Positions 1-7,354 of a stretch of 14,163 nt of DNA are shown piece after piece. A program made the position numbers and the translations under genes. The notes under the pieces were generated by a model that was not told where the DNA came from, made no database searches, and was given only the letters and a program-made list of their open reading frames with translations. The stretch is from JAVRLB01 sp049965455. Its GTDB lineage: Archaea; Thermoplasmatota; Thermoplasmata; Thermoplasmatales; ARK-15. Positions within the stretch are counted from its first letter, which is position 1; the number at the start of each line of letters is the position of its first letter. The DNA lies in assembly GCA_049965455.1 (NCBI GenBank), contig JBMFWH010000035.1, positions 1-14,163 of the forward strand, in the 5' to 3' direction.

Positions 1-1
1 C

Positions 2-91
2 AGGTTGTTGTCAGCCAGCCAATCGTTGCGGTTCAATGAAACTCCACTCATGGGTGGATGGGGAGCCCAGCAACAAGCTCCGAAGCTTTAG
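2..91 (+). CDS. C-terminal end of a TnpB-like (IS200/IS605) protein, cut by the window edge
   Basis: The frame beginning at base 2 is open for 29 codons and stops at TAG 89-91; the predicted tail ends in GAQQQAPKL. TnpB proteins of IS200/IS605-type elements often end in a weakly conserved tail of this sort, with a residue pattern like EAP or QAP just before the stop, and the stop lies inside the right-end hairpin, as here. TnpB is an RNA-guided DNA endonuclease that helps keep IS605-type transposons at their donor site. None of the RuvC catalytic residues or zinc-finger cysteines lie in this fragment, so the call rests on the tail and on the hairpin that follows. It could instead be a chance open frame. 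Confidence 0.4.
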   Translation, partial: RLLSASQSLRFNETPLMGGWGAQQQAPKL

Positions 92-105
92 CGAGGAGTA
101 GTTGA
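62..105 (+). mobile_element. Right end of an IS200/IS605-type element, with omega-RNA-like hairpin
   Basis: CTCC at 78-81 pairs with GGAG at 95-98, and the inner GC at 88-89 pairs with GC at 91-92 region around a short TTTA-type loop, giving an imperfect hairpin. It is followed by TAGTTGAC (98-106), a common ending of archaeal tnpB elements. In TnpB systems the guide (omega) RNA overlaps the 3' end of tnpB and this hairpin, and its guide is read from the DNA just beyond the element. Here that DNA runs from about base 106 into the end of the neighbouring hydrolase gene. The exact boundary is uncertain by a few bases, and no left end is in view. Confidence 0.42.
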
Positions 106-118
106 CAGCGCTGCAACG

Positions 119-733
119 TTAAATTTTCAGAGGCTTGCCATGACCGGACAGGATGGTTATGGGTGCATAGCTTTCAATAACCTGCTTGGCCTTGATTGCC
201 TCATCCATGTTGGCTGTGTACTTTTCTATGATTTTCAATTCCCCTTTCTGGTTCACTAACGCATCTCCCACAAACATGACTCTCTCTTTTTCGTAAAGGA
301 TAGACACGCTTCCGGCAGTATGACCGGAGGTGGGTATGATCTTCAGCTCTTTCAAATCCAGTTGATCATAATCGCTCACATTTTCAAGATACTCCGGATT
401 CAGGTTAAACAGCTTCATTAGTACCCTCGTGCTGAATGATGCAGAAGGCTCAAATGACTGATGTCCCTGTATTACCGGCACCTCGATCTTTGAAGCGTAA
501 ACTCTGGGCTTGAACTCATCATATACTCTTTTTAAAGCGCCGATATGATCCAGGTGATAATGTGTGATCAATATGTAATCAGGTTTTATCTTGTTGTTTT
601 TATAATATTCTATGATCTTTTTATAGTTGCTTTTTACTCCAGAATCAATCTGGACAATGCCCTGGTCTAGCTTTACCACATAAACATTTGCAGAAGTTTT
701 TTCAATTAATTCTACTGTATCAGTAATCTTCAT
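119..733 (-). CDS. Metallo-beta-lactamase-fold metal-dependent hydrolase
   Basis: This 204-residue protein has the signature of the MBL fold. HYHLDH at 58-63 follows a hydrophobic beta strand (YILIT); the other metal ligands are His138 in SGHTAGS, Asp157 in GDAL, and His198 in SGHGKP. The HxHxDH signature and spacing fit glyoxalase II-like and lactonase-like hydrolases that bind two metal ions. The segment around 90-125, between the HxHxDH motif and the second His, is likely the substrate-specific part, and I cannot name the substrate. The protein is cytosolic, with no signal peptide. It is preceded by an AT-rich region with a TATA-like TTTAAAATATT about 30 bases before the ATG, suggesting a leaderless or short-leader transcript. 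The stop codon lies only about 14 bases from the transposon end at 1-105. The protein still reads to the normal final GHGKP motif, so the insertion probably did not break it. Confidence 0.85.
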   Translation of the reverse strand: MKITDTVELIEKTSANVYVVKLDQGIVQIDSGVKSNYKKIIEYYKNNKIKPDYILITHYHLDHIGALKRVYDEFKPRVYASKIEVPVIQGHQSFEPSASFSTRVLMKLFNLNPEYLENVSDYDQLDLKELKIIPTSGHTAGSVSILYEKERVMFVGDALVNQKGELKIIEKYTANMDEAIKAKQVIESYAPITILSGHGKPLKI

Positions 734-823
734 ATAAAATGAAAGATAGGATCATAATATTTTAAACTTTCGAATATTTTATCAATATATAATTAAATGT
801 ATATATTATTAAAAAAATAAAAA

Positions 824-1873
824 TTAAGAAATCTCGAAATTTAAGCCTCTCTTCTTGAGCCTGCTCATAATCTCGTTAAACAAAGGTTCATCAAACCCGA
901 AGTACTCCGGTGCTTTCACGCCAGTGCCATGGATCCTGTTGTCCATCAAAAGCTCTGTGATCACCACTGCCGGAAAACCGGTCATCTTTGACATCGAGGT
1001 GACGTTATTATGCTTGTCATAATAATCAACGTATCTGACCTCTTTATTGATTTTGCCTTTCGCGCGAACTTCAAGAATGCTCAGGTCGTCAACCTTCATT
1101 TTCAATTTCTTCTCAAACAGCTGTTCTGATATTAGTCTGGGACTGCATTCTTCGGTCTCGGAAAAATAGCCCATGTCTCTCAGAAACTTTATCTTTTGTA
1201 GATGCCCGGGGTATCTGTACGTCTTCTCGAACATGTCCACATCCTTTAACGTGAATAGAAGGGTTCTCAGCCCATCCGAATAAAATGCTTCAAGGTCTCC
1301 AATTCCCGGAAAATTTCTTTTCTCAATATCCTCTAGAGGATCCACGCTAACTATCTTCTTGTTCTTTATGATTCTTGCAGGCCTGCTATACTCATCAATC
1401 AGCCCGCTTACGCTCCATGTAATCGCATAATCTAGCGGTGGCACTTTCTTCTGCGGCAATCCGCCAACATAAATTTCAATGCTCTCAGGACTATACTTTT
1501 TGTAAAAGTAGGCGCTGATAATATTGGTCAATCCCGGGGCATAGCCTGCGTCAGGAATCAACAGCGCTTTCTGTTTGGTTGCCATGTCGTTGAGGTCCAT
1601 GGCGTTTTCTGGCATGAACGATACATCTACGATCTTCTTGCCCTTGCTCAAAAGCTTTGAGATAATGGGATAAGAAACGTTGCCAGGCAGTGTTGAAACA
1701 ACAGCATCAGCTTTTGCTATGAGCTCTGGATAATCAAAAATATCGCCTTTCACAAACTTACCAGCAGAGAAATCGGCAATATTGCGCTTGTCCACCACTA
1801 CTACTTCATCTTTCAGAGATAGCTCTTTTGCCACGATTGATCCTATCATTCCATAACCGAGTAAAATTATCAT
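824..1873 (-). CDS. Lysine 6-dehydrogenase / saccharopine dehydrogenase-like oxidoreductase
   Basis: This 349-residue protein opens with a Rossmann fold: GYGMIG at 6-11, then an acidic residue (Asp28 in VVVDKR) ending strand 2, which points to NAD(H). PDAGYAPGLTNIIS at 107-120 and IYVGGLPQ at 134-141 match the middle of lysine 6-dehydrogenases and related saccharopine dehydrogenases. So do PPLDYAITWSVSGLIDEY (145-162), LEAFYSDGLRTL (194-205) and RYPGHLQK (220-227). Lysine 6-dehydrogenase oxidises the epsilon-amino group of lysine to a semialdehyde that cyclises to piperideine-6-carboxylate. The protein is somewhat shorter than the bacterial enzymes I remember (about 380-390). The likely reaction is NAD-dependent oxidation of an amino acid side chain; the substrate is inferred. 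It is transcribed alone. The T-rich stretch past the stop (about 805-823 read on the minus strand) can serve as terminator. Confidence 0.75.
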   Translation of the reverse strand: MIILLGYGMIGSIVAKELSLKDEVVVVDKRNIADFSAGKFVKGDIFDYPELIAKADAVVSTLPGNVSYPIISKLLSKGKKIVDVSFMPENAMDLNDMATKQKALLIPDAGYAPGLTNIISAYFYKKYSPESIEIYVGGLPQKKVPPLDYAITWSVSGLIDEYSRPARIIKNKKIVSVDPLEDIEKRNFPGIGDLEAFYSDGLRTLLFTLKDVDMFEKTYRYPGHLQKIKFLRDMGYFSETEECSPRLISEQLFEKKLKMKVDDLSILEVRAKGKINKEVRYVDYYDKHNNVTSMSKMTGFPAVVITELLMDNRIHGTGVKAPEYFGFDEPLFNEIMSRLKKRGLNFEIS

Positions 1874-1989
1874 AGTGAAGTATATTTATTAAAAGCTATT
1901 TAATGCTTTTCTGAACCACTTCATTTTCGCTATGCATTCTAAACATACATATTATTCACGTGTTATCTTAACCTTATTTCTGAACGATA

Positions 1990-2004
1990 GCAAAGTTTAA
2001 ATTT
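1990..2004 (+). promoter_or_regulatory. Archaeal promoter (BRE/TATA) for the candidate guide RNA
   Basis: AGCAAAG is followed by the TATA-like TTTAAATT at 1996-2003. An archaeal TATA box centred at about 1999 places transcription start near 2024-2026. That is exactly where the 5' strand of the first hairpin of the structured region begins (A2026). No start codon with a ribosome binding site follows at a sensible distance. Confidence 0.5.
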
Positions 2005-2025
2005 TAAAAATTGATAAGGTATATA

Positions 2026-2228
2026 AGGATACATATTAGGAATTAGTGTAGATCTGAACGAGATGATACGCTAAGACGTATGTATCCTACAGACATGCCT
2101 TGGGCTTCTGCAAGAGAGTGGTGGGTCATCATATCAATGAACTGCAGACCAGCAAGACATGCCACAGCCCCGGCTGATAGGGTTAAGTGCTGTGATAGTA
2201 TGATCTCCACGGTTACAGCCGGGGTACA
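2026..2228 (+). ncRNA. Candidate three-hairpin H/ACA guide RNA
   Basis: Three hairpins in a row are each followed directly by ACA. Hairpin 1 has a perfect 10-bp lower stem (2026-2035 with 2079-2088) and an internal loop (TTAGGAA 2036-2042; GACG 2075-2078). Its 8-bp upper stem is 2043-2050 with 2067-2074, and potential tandem G-A pairs (2051/2066, 2052/2065) could form a kink-turn for L7Ae. ACA is 2089-2091. Hairpin 2 pairs 2099-2102 and 2107-2112 with 2153-2156 and 2143-2148, with an imperfect upper stem 2125-2129/2137-2142; ACA is 2157-2159. Hairpin 3 has a 9-bp GC-rich stem 2168-2176/2216-2224 plus a G-U pair, and an upper stem 2190-2194/2208-2212; ACA is 2226-2228. The distance from upper stem to ACA is 14, 14 and 13 nt, as expected for pseudouridylation pockets. 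Such RNAs work with Cbf5, Nop10, Gar1 and L7Ae. A TATA box sits at 1996-2003 and a T-run (2248-2252) follows. Targets were not assigned. The reading frame that crosses it from 2080 has no SD and looks accidental. Confidence 0.6.
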
Positions 2229-2247
2229 AGTACCAATTTCCAAAATA

Positions 2248-2256
2248 TTTTTATAT
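2248..2256 (+). promoter_or_regulatory. TATA box of the antiporter gene; T-run also may end the upstream RNA
   Basis: TTTTTATAT is centred about 26 bases before the ATG at 2278, the spacing expected for a leaderless archaeal transcript. No Shine-Dalgarno sequence lies before that ATG. The same T-run is placed about 20 bases past the third ACA box and could terminate the candidate guide RNA. Confidence 0.5.
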
Positions 2257-2277
2257 GATGTTATTTTTATTAAAATC

Positions 2278-3495
2278 ATGGAGGCCTTAATATTTATCAT
2301 CTCTATCGCTCTGATCATTATTATAGGATACATTGGGCAGCTTGCGTTCCAGAAATATAGAATTCCAGATATAATTATATTGATATTTATAGGATTGATC
2401 ATAGGGCCTCTCATGCATATTGTTTCACAATCATTATTTGTGAATTACATATCAATCATTGCCGATATTGCGCTGATAATAATACTGTTTGATGCAGGAT
2501 TGAATCTGAAATTCATAGAGCTTGCCAAGAACTTTAAGAAAACGATCTTTCTGACCGTTCTGTCGTACGGCATTATAGCTGCCTTAATAGCGGTGAGCTT
2601 GCATTACCTGAATGGCTGGACTGTAAAAGATTGCCTTATATATGCGTTCATACTTGCAGCGCCGAGCGTTACTGTCCTGTCTGTGCTGATCAAGAAACTG
2701 GACCTGAATGACAGCACCAAACATATTTTTATACTCGAGTCCACCATATCAGACATATTGACTGTTGTACTCGCAATATCCTTACTCTCTTTCCCGACAT
2801 TCAACTACTCATCGATACTGACCGTCTCAAAATCGCTGTTAGAGAATTTCCTGGTGGGCATATTTTTAGGTGTGATCGTGGGAATACTGTGGCTCGAGCT
2901 TTTGAGAGTTGTTGAAAAATGGGAGTTTAGTTACACACTCACGCTTGCAGTACTGTTCATCCTGTTTGTAGCCTCTCAGATGATCAGTGGCAGCGGCATG
3001 CTGGCAGTGGTCACGTTCGGCATAATATTGGGAAACAACGATGAGATCAGGTTCATATTTACAAGGAACAGGTATATTCAAAACATATTTCCGTTAAAAG
3101 AATGGAAAATGAGTGATCAAATTCAGGTATTTCATTCTGAAGTTACGTTCTTCATTAAGACGTTTATGTTCGTATCCTTAGGAATATTGATTACCTCCAA
3201 TATCCTTTCACAGAAATCCATATTGCTCAGCGCCCTGATCCTTGCCATAATATACCTGACCCGCTACGTAATAGTATCACTAATGAAACTAGAAAATAGA
3301 GGATACATGATTTTTATCATACCCAGAGGATTGACGCAGGCAGTAGTGGCACTTTACGTGGTGGCTATTTACACCGATGCTGCAATGAACATGCTGGTAA
3401 GCATTGTTGTTACGGTCATAATTATATCGAACATTGTCTCTTCCACGTACCTGTTCATAAAAAGAAAAGATAGTTCACAGAACCCTAAGCCTTAG
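2278..3495 (+). CDS. Cation:proton antiporter, CPA family (Na+/H+ exchanger fold)
   Basis: This is a very hydrophobic protein of 405 residues with roughly a dozen membrane segments, starting directly in a helix (MEALIFIISIALIIIIGYIG). Features of the Na_H_Exchanger family include IPDIIILIFIGLIIGP at 29-44 and FDAGLNL at 71-77 (the usual LFxxGL element). In the helix where many CPA1 members have an Asn-Asp pair, EST-ISD at 154-159 gives Ser-Asp; Asp159 would be the ion-binding residue. PRGLTQAVVALY near the C-terminus is the PRG-type motif of NhaP-like proteins. The likely role is exchanging Na+ or K+ for protons across the membrane, for pH and ion balance in an acid-loving cell. The same frame is open upstream to 2080, but that part lies over the structured RNA and is not membrane-like. 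ATG 2278 has a TATA box 26 bases upstream and begins the first helix. Its last 21 bases overlap the end of the convergent bax1 gene. Ion specificity is not readable. Confidence 0.85.
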   Translation: MEALIFIISIALIIIIGYIGQLAFQKYRIPDIIILIFIGLIIGPLMHIVSQSLFVNYISIIADIALIIILFDAGLNLKFIELAKNFKKTIFLTVLSYGIIAALIAVSLHYLNGWTVKDCLIYAFILAAPSVTVLSVLIKKLDLNDSTKHIFILESTISDILTVVLAISLLSFPTFNYSSILTVSKSLLENFLVGIFLGVIVGILWLELLRVVEKWEFSYTLTLAVLFILFVASQMISGSGMLAVVTFGIILGNNDEIRFIFTRNRYIQNIFPLKEWKMSDQIQVFHSEVTFFIKTFMFVSLGILITSNILSQKSILLSALILAIIYLTRYVIVSLMKLENRGYMIFIIPRGLTQAVVALYVVAIYTDAAMNMLVSIVVTVIIISNIVSSTYLFIKRKDSSQNPKP

Positions 3496-4746
3496 CCCTT
3501 CCCATTTTATCCGGTATCCCATGCTCTTCAATATCTCGTCTGGAACGTATCCTCGCGATTCAAGATACTCTATTATGCGGTCTGAATCTGGATATAATGC
3601 CTCTATGTCCCTCTTTATTTTTTCAAAATCGTTTTCCTTTTTATCATATTTATCTTCTATATATTTAAATATTTTATCCCACTCAATATTATTCTTAAAA
3701 CAGATCTCACCCTTCACGTTTTTTTCGTTGCTTTCAAGATAGTAAAATATCTCCCAGTTTATGTGATTTATATGCATAAGCTCCTTTATTTTCCTGTTTT
3801 TGTCCATGTATATAGGCCTAGATATATCAATATAGACCTTAGTTCCATGAATCTCAACACTGTAATCTGCAATATAGACTTGGCCTTCAATTATGACCGG
3901 CTCTGCCTTATCTATTTTATATTTTATATCCGGCAGTTTAGGCTCTTCGGGCTTCGCGATCGGCAAATAATAAGAAACACTGCTGTTCAATGATAGCAGA
4001 TACTCTTTTTTTTCCTTGTTGCTGTCTTTCAATACTATCTTGGCATCGATGCGCCATTCGTGAATATTGACCAGATATCTCAATAACAGTGCAAGCTTGA
4101 CACCATACCGTTCTGTCTGCTCCAGTACTGATACCGGACCGTTCACAAGGATCGCGTTTTCATAATCGATCGTGTACAAAAGCCCTAGGCTCTTCACCTT
4201 CCTGTATATCATGCTCCAGTTTTTAGCCTCTGATATTTTCAGCTCCACGCTCTTTAATATCATTGTTTCCAGCTGCTCTAAATTAAACTGTTTTGCCAGC
4301 ATGTCCGGGTCTGCTTCGTACACTTTTTTCAGTATGTATTCACTCTCTTTGTCCGCGTACATAGCCTCTTCGATCTCATGTGCCGAAACATTATACTTTT
4401 TTGCCACCCGCTCCAGTATCTCTTGTTTTTGCTCAGGCACTACTGCTGGATTTTTAGCTTCACGAAATATGGATTCCCGAACCTGCCCAGAATCCAGTGT
4501 TGAAGGAGGCTTAAAGTCAGAATAACGGAAGAGCAATAGTGCCAGACCTTTTATGAACTTTGGATTTTGAGACTTGAGCTCCAAGATCTTTAGCTTATCT
4601 TCAATCTCCGATCTTTTGGAGTTTATGCTTGTTTTAAACAGATCCAGGACACTGATACAGTAATCCGTGTTTTCCGTAGTGAGAAATATGGGCCTGATCG
4701 TGCCGTCTCTTGATTTACGATACATCATCAACGCTGTCGGGAACAC
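3475..4746 (-). CDS. bax1: Bax1 nuclease (DUF790), partner of archaeal XPB
   Basis: This 423-residue protein starts at a GTG. The N-terminus MFPTALMMYRKSRDG, followed by IRPIFL, fits Bax1 proteins, which typically begin MLPxxLLxxR..G.I.P.F and so support this start. NGPVSVLEQTERYGVKLALL (202-221) is the most typical Bax1 segment. The nuclease core is at about 285-320: IADYSVEI (292-299) then VYIDI (304-308). This corresponds to the PD-(D/E)xK-like core usually written PDF...VYVEIVGFW; here the residues are Asp294 and Asp307, and the following GFW-type motif is diverged. Bax1 is a structure-specific endonuclease that binds XPB to unwind and cut DNA in archaeal nucleotide excision repair. The gene overlaps the end of xpb by 32 bases in another frame, so translation is likely coupled. 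Its own end overlaps the antiporter gene. Confidence 0.88.
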   Translation of the reverse strand: MFPTALMMYRKSRDGTIRPIFLTTENTDYCISVLDLFKTSINSKRSEIEDKLKILELKSQNPKFIKGLALLLFRYSDFKPPSTLDSGQVRESIFREAKNPAVVPEQKQEILERVAKKYNVSAHEIEEAMYADKESEYILKKVYEADPDMLAKQFNLEQLETMILKSVELKISEAKNWSMIYRKVKSLGLLYTIDYENAILVNGPVSVLEQTERYGVKLALLLRYLVNIHEWRIDAKIVLKDSNKEKKEYLLSLNSSVSYYLPIAKPEEPKLPDIKYKIDKAEPVIIEGQVYIADYSVEIHGTKVYIDISRPIYMDKNRKIKELMHINHINWEIFYYLESNEKNVKGEICFKNNIEWDKIFKYIEDKYDKKENDFEKIKRDIEALYPDSDRIIEYLESRGYVPDEILKSMGYRIKWEGLRLRVL

Positions 4747-6067
4747 CTTTTCTCCTCCTTCTTGAAGTGTTGTACTCTGACGTTTTCTTTGCTATTATTT
4801 CGTATAGTATCGCTTTTTTGTTCTCTTGCGGTCTGAGTATGCGTCCAAGCCTCTGCCTGAACTGCCTGGTGCTGCCAGAGCCGCTTAACACTATCGCGAT
4901 AGAAGCATCCGGAACATCCACACCCTCATCCAACACACGTGATGTTGCGAGCGCGGTGATAGATCCCTCTTTGAACATAGATAAATATCTTTTACGCTCT
5001 TCTCCAGGAGTCAAGTAAGTAAGCGCCGGCACAAGAAACTCTCGGGATATCAAATAGGCAGTATCCGTGTCTTCAGAGAAGATCAGCGTTTTCTCATTTT
5101 GATGCTTTGAAAGCACATATCTTACTGCATCAATCTTCACTCTTGCACTAAACGCAATGGACCTTGCAGTTCTCCATGCAAGCAACGCTTCCCTTCCTTC
5201 AGGATTCCATGAGCTAAGTATGAACTTTTCAAAGTCCCAAGGCCCTCGCATCTGGATCTTGTGCTTTCTCAGATACCTTAAAAAAATAGCATGGTTTTTC
5301 TCGTATTCCTCCTCCTCTTCAGGCGTGAGATCCACCGGTATCCTGATAATCTGGTAATCGGATAGGTACTCGCTGAGCTCTTCATATCCCATCTCAAAAA
5401 TCTTGCCGCCCATCACTTCTTCAAGATTTTTGTGAAGCAGGTCTGTGCGCTCATAAGTTGCCGTGAGCCCCAGCCTGTAGGGAGATGCAAATAACTTTGC
5501 GATCTGAATGAACTGCGATGCTGCCAGATGATGCACCTCGTCAACGAGCAAGAACCTGAACTTATTGCCCAGGCTCTCTGCCATCAAATACGCAGAATCG
5601 TAAGTGCTGATCGTGATCGGCTTCAAATCTTTAAGCCCTCCTCCAAGCTGTCCGACCTCGACATTGAACACCGATGCAAGCTTATCGCGCCACTGATGGA
5701 TCAACTCTATCGTTGGTGCAATTACAAGCGTGGATGTTGACAACAGCGATATTGCCTCAATGCCAATATGTGTCTTTCCTGCGGCAGTAGGCAATACAAT
5801 CACGCCATTAGCGTCATTCTTAAGCCACATTTCCACCGCGCTTTTCTGATATGCTCTCAATTTTTCAGAGTGCTTGAACTTATACGTTTGAGATTCCTCA
5901 AACACTGCATCTTCAAAATTAGAATACCTCTTTTTCAGATCCGTGTACTTGTATGCTGGTGCCCTGTATAGCTGGATCCTCGAATCATATACCAGATAGT
6001 CTGGCTTCTCAGCATTTTGGTCAAGATCCTTAATGAGAATGGTACCTTTGTCATAATAGATCTTCAT
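4715..6067 (-). CDS. xpb: XPB-type superfamily 2 DNA helicase
   Basis: This 450-residue protein has all helicase motifs in order: LRAYQKSA (70-77), Walker A LPTAAGKT (92-99), DEVH box (176-179), TAT motif III (202-204), LIFSEDTDTA (328-337), SRVLDEGVDVPDAS (376-389) and motif VI QFRQRLGRILR (402-412). Residues 1-60 form the small N-terminal domain seen in archaeal XPB. An insertion rich in charged residues (about 245-300) between the two RecA domains corresponds to the thumb region. The RED motif that follows TAT in XPB proteins reads Arg-Thr-Asp here (207-209). The enzyme unwinds DNA around lesions with Bax1, whose gene follows at once and overlaps by 32 bases. TTTAAATATT about 25 bases before the ATG is a likely TATA box, so xpb-bax1 can be transcribed apart from gltA, which ends 59 bases upstream. 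Confidence 0.92.
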   Translation of the reverse strand: MKIYYDKGTILIKDLDQNAEKPDYLVYDSRIQLYRAPAYKYTDLKKRYSNFEDAVFEESQTYKFKHSEKLRAYQKSAVEMWLKNDANGVIVLPTAAGKTHIGIEAISLLSTSTLVIAPTIELIHQWRDKLASVFNVEVGQLGGGLKDLKPITISTYDSAYLMAESLGNKFRFLLVDEVHHLAASQFIQIAKLFASPYRLGLTATYERTDLLHKNLEEVMGGKIFEMGYEELSEYLSDYQIIRIPVDLTPEEEEEYEKNHAIFLRYLRKHKIQMRGPWDFEKFILSSWNPEGREALLAWRTARSIAFSARVKIDAVRYVLSKHQNEKTLIFSEDTDTAYLISREFLVPALTYLTPGEERKRYLSMFKEGSITALATSRVLDEGVDVPDASIAIVLSGSGSTRQFRQRLGRILRPQENKKAILYEIIAKKTSEYNTSRRRRKGVPDSVDDVS

Positions 6068-6126
6068 AATCTAAAACTTCTCCCAAATATTTAAAATGTA
6101 TTCAAAAAAATAAAAGATAAAAAAAT

Positions 6127-7284
6127 TTAAGCTCTATCTTTCAATGGCACAAACTGCCTAGATTCTATGCCCTTGTATATGGCTCTGGGCCTGATAAGCC
6201 TGTGTTGCTCTTCCACATACTCTATAAAGTGTGCTTGCCAGCCAGTAATTCTAGATAGTGCGAATAGCCCCGTATATATATTGTTTTTGAGCGGGAATCC
6301 TATTGACATATAAACTATTCCAGAATAATAGTCCGTGTTTGGATATATTCCTTTGGCTGCGTATTGCTTTAGTCCAAGACTCTCAAGCTTTGTAGCAATT
6401 TTGTACATCTTGCTTGCTTCGGCATTGTTCTTGCTCAGGTTCTCTCCCAGCGCCTTGAATATCTTGGCTCTAGGATCATAAGTTTTGTACACTCTGTGCC
6501 CGAATCCCATCAATCTCTTGCTTCCACCAAGAATATTATCATTGAACCACTTTTCAACCTTATCCTCTGAACCGATATCTGCAAACTGTGCTATAGCAGC
6601 TTCCGCAGCACCGCCGTGAAGTGGTCCTTTCAACGCCGCCAGTGCAGCTGTAACACCGGAGTATATGTCTGAAAGCGTTGATACCGCAACCAATCCGCCC
6701 GTCGTAGATGCTGGAACTTCGTGATCTGTGTAAAGCATGAGAGCTGCGTTCATCGCCTCTATTTCCTCTTTCTTTGGCTCCTTTCCAAAGGTTGCGCTTA
6801 AAAAGCTCTGTGCAAAGCTGTCAGAGTGCTCTGGTAGCTTTGGTTTCATGCCCATTATATGCCTGTACACATTCGCGGTTATTGCGGACATCCTGCCTAT
6901 AGATTCTGCTGCTATGTCCCTGTTCGTTTCCTTGTTCCACTTAAACTTTGTCTCTGCCGCAGCCATGGCTGCAAATGCTGTCATCTGCATTGCAACAGAG
7001 TCAGATTCAGGCGGTAACTTTCGTATCAGGTCAATCGTGTAATCTGGCAGTTTATATCCTTTTTCAATTTTTGCTCTGAAATTTTTCAGCTCCTCGGCAT
7101 TCGGGAGCTTGCCATAAAGAAACAGATACTGGATCTCTTCTACCTGTGCTCCACTCTTTACCACATCTTCTATGGAGTAGCCACCATATCTCAAAATACC
7201 TTTTTCGCCATCAATAGTAGTCAGCCTGGTCCACTTTATAATTACATCTTCTAAACCTTTGCTTACTTCTTCACTTTCTGGCAT
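6127..7284 (-). CDS. gltA: Citrate synthase
   Basis: This 385-residue protein is the usual length of the short archaeal citrate synthase. It condenses acetyl-CoA with oxaloacetate to give citrate, the entry step of the citric acid cycle, in the cytosol as a dimer. The catalytic residues are visible: His223 in GPLHGGAAE, His263 in GFGHRVYKTYDPRA, and Asp318 in YPNTDYYSG. The C-terminal LSRITGWQAHFIEY, followed by RLIRPRA, is also typical. From memory, the N-terminus (IKWTRLTTIDG, ILRYGGYS) and most of the chain track the Thermoplasma acidophilum enzyme closely. An SD sequence GGAGGT (read from 7291-7296) lies 6-7 bases before the ATG. T-rich DNA after the stop (about 6105-6125) can act as terminator before xpb. 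A 2-methylcitrate synthase activity cannot be ruled out. Confidence 0.97.
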   Translation of the reverse strand: MPESEEVSKGLEDVIIKWTRLTTIDGEKGILRYGGYSIEDVVKSGAQVEEIQYLFLYGKLPNAEELKNFRAKIEKGYKLPDYTIDLIRKLPPESDSVAMQMTAFAAMAAAETKFKWNKETNRDIAAESIGRMSAITANVYRHIMGMKPKLPEHSDSFAQSFLSATFGKEPKKEEIEAMNAALMLYTDHEVPASTTGGLVAVSTLSDIYSGVTAALAALKGPLHGGAAEAAIAQFADIGSEDKVEKWFNDNILGGSKRLMGFGHRVYKTYDPRAKIFKALGENLSKNNAEASKMYKIATKLESLGLKQYAAKGIYPNTDYYSGIVYMSIGFPLKNNIYTGLFALSRITGWQAHFIEYVEEQHRLIRPRAIYKGIESRQFVPLKDRA

Positions 7285-7354
7285 AAAAATACCTCCATGT
7301 ATGATAGAGTATCCTATTATTTATTTTTTTTCACTTGTCCGTAATAGGTCAAGT
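7285..7354 (-). promoter_or_regulatory. Promoter, SD and inverted repeat upstream of citrate synthase
   Basis: Reading towards gltA, the order is an 8-bp inverted repeat with one mismatch (7333-7340 with 7347-7354, six-base spacer), an A/T-rich TATA-like stretch (about 7313-7328), then SD GGAGGT and the ATG. The inverted repeat lies just upstream of the TATA region, where archaeal activators and repressors bind, so it may be an operator. It could also be a chance hairpin. Confidence 0.35.

Noticed and set aside
2168..2224. Pairing of hairpin 3 pocket (ATAGGG) with the 23S rRNA peptidyl-transferase segment CCCUAU
   Set aside because: The 3' pocket arm does not match the bases on the other side of the target, so no target is proposed.
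2026..2228. RNase P RNA, SRP RNA or 5S rRNA as identity of the structured region
   Set aside because: The conserved core sequences of those RNAs that I remember are not present, and each hairpin ends in ACA.
2080..2277. N-terminal extension of the antiporter reading frame (66 more residues)
   Set aside because: It is hydrophilic and Cys/Trp-rich, lies over the structured RNA, lacks an SD, and the TATA box at 2248-2256 fits a start at 2278.
2043..2414. Minus-strand open frame across the guide RNA and the antiporter start
   Set aside because: It is an antisense shadow of hydrophobic codons and of the RNA, with no promoter or SD and no family resemblance.
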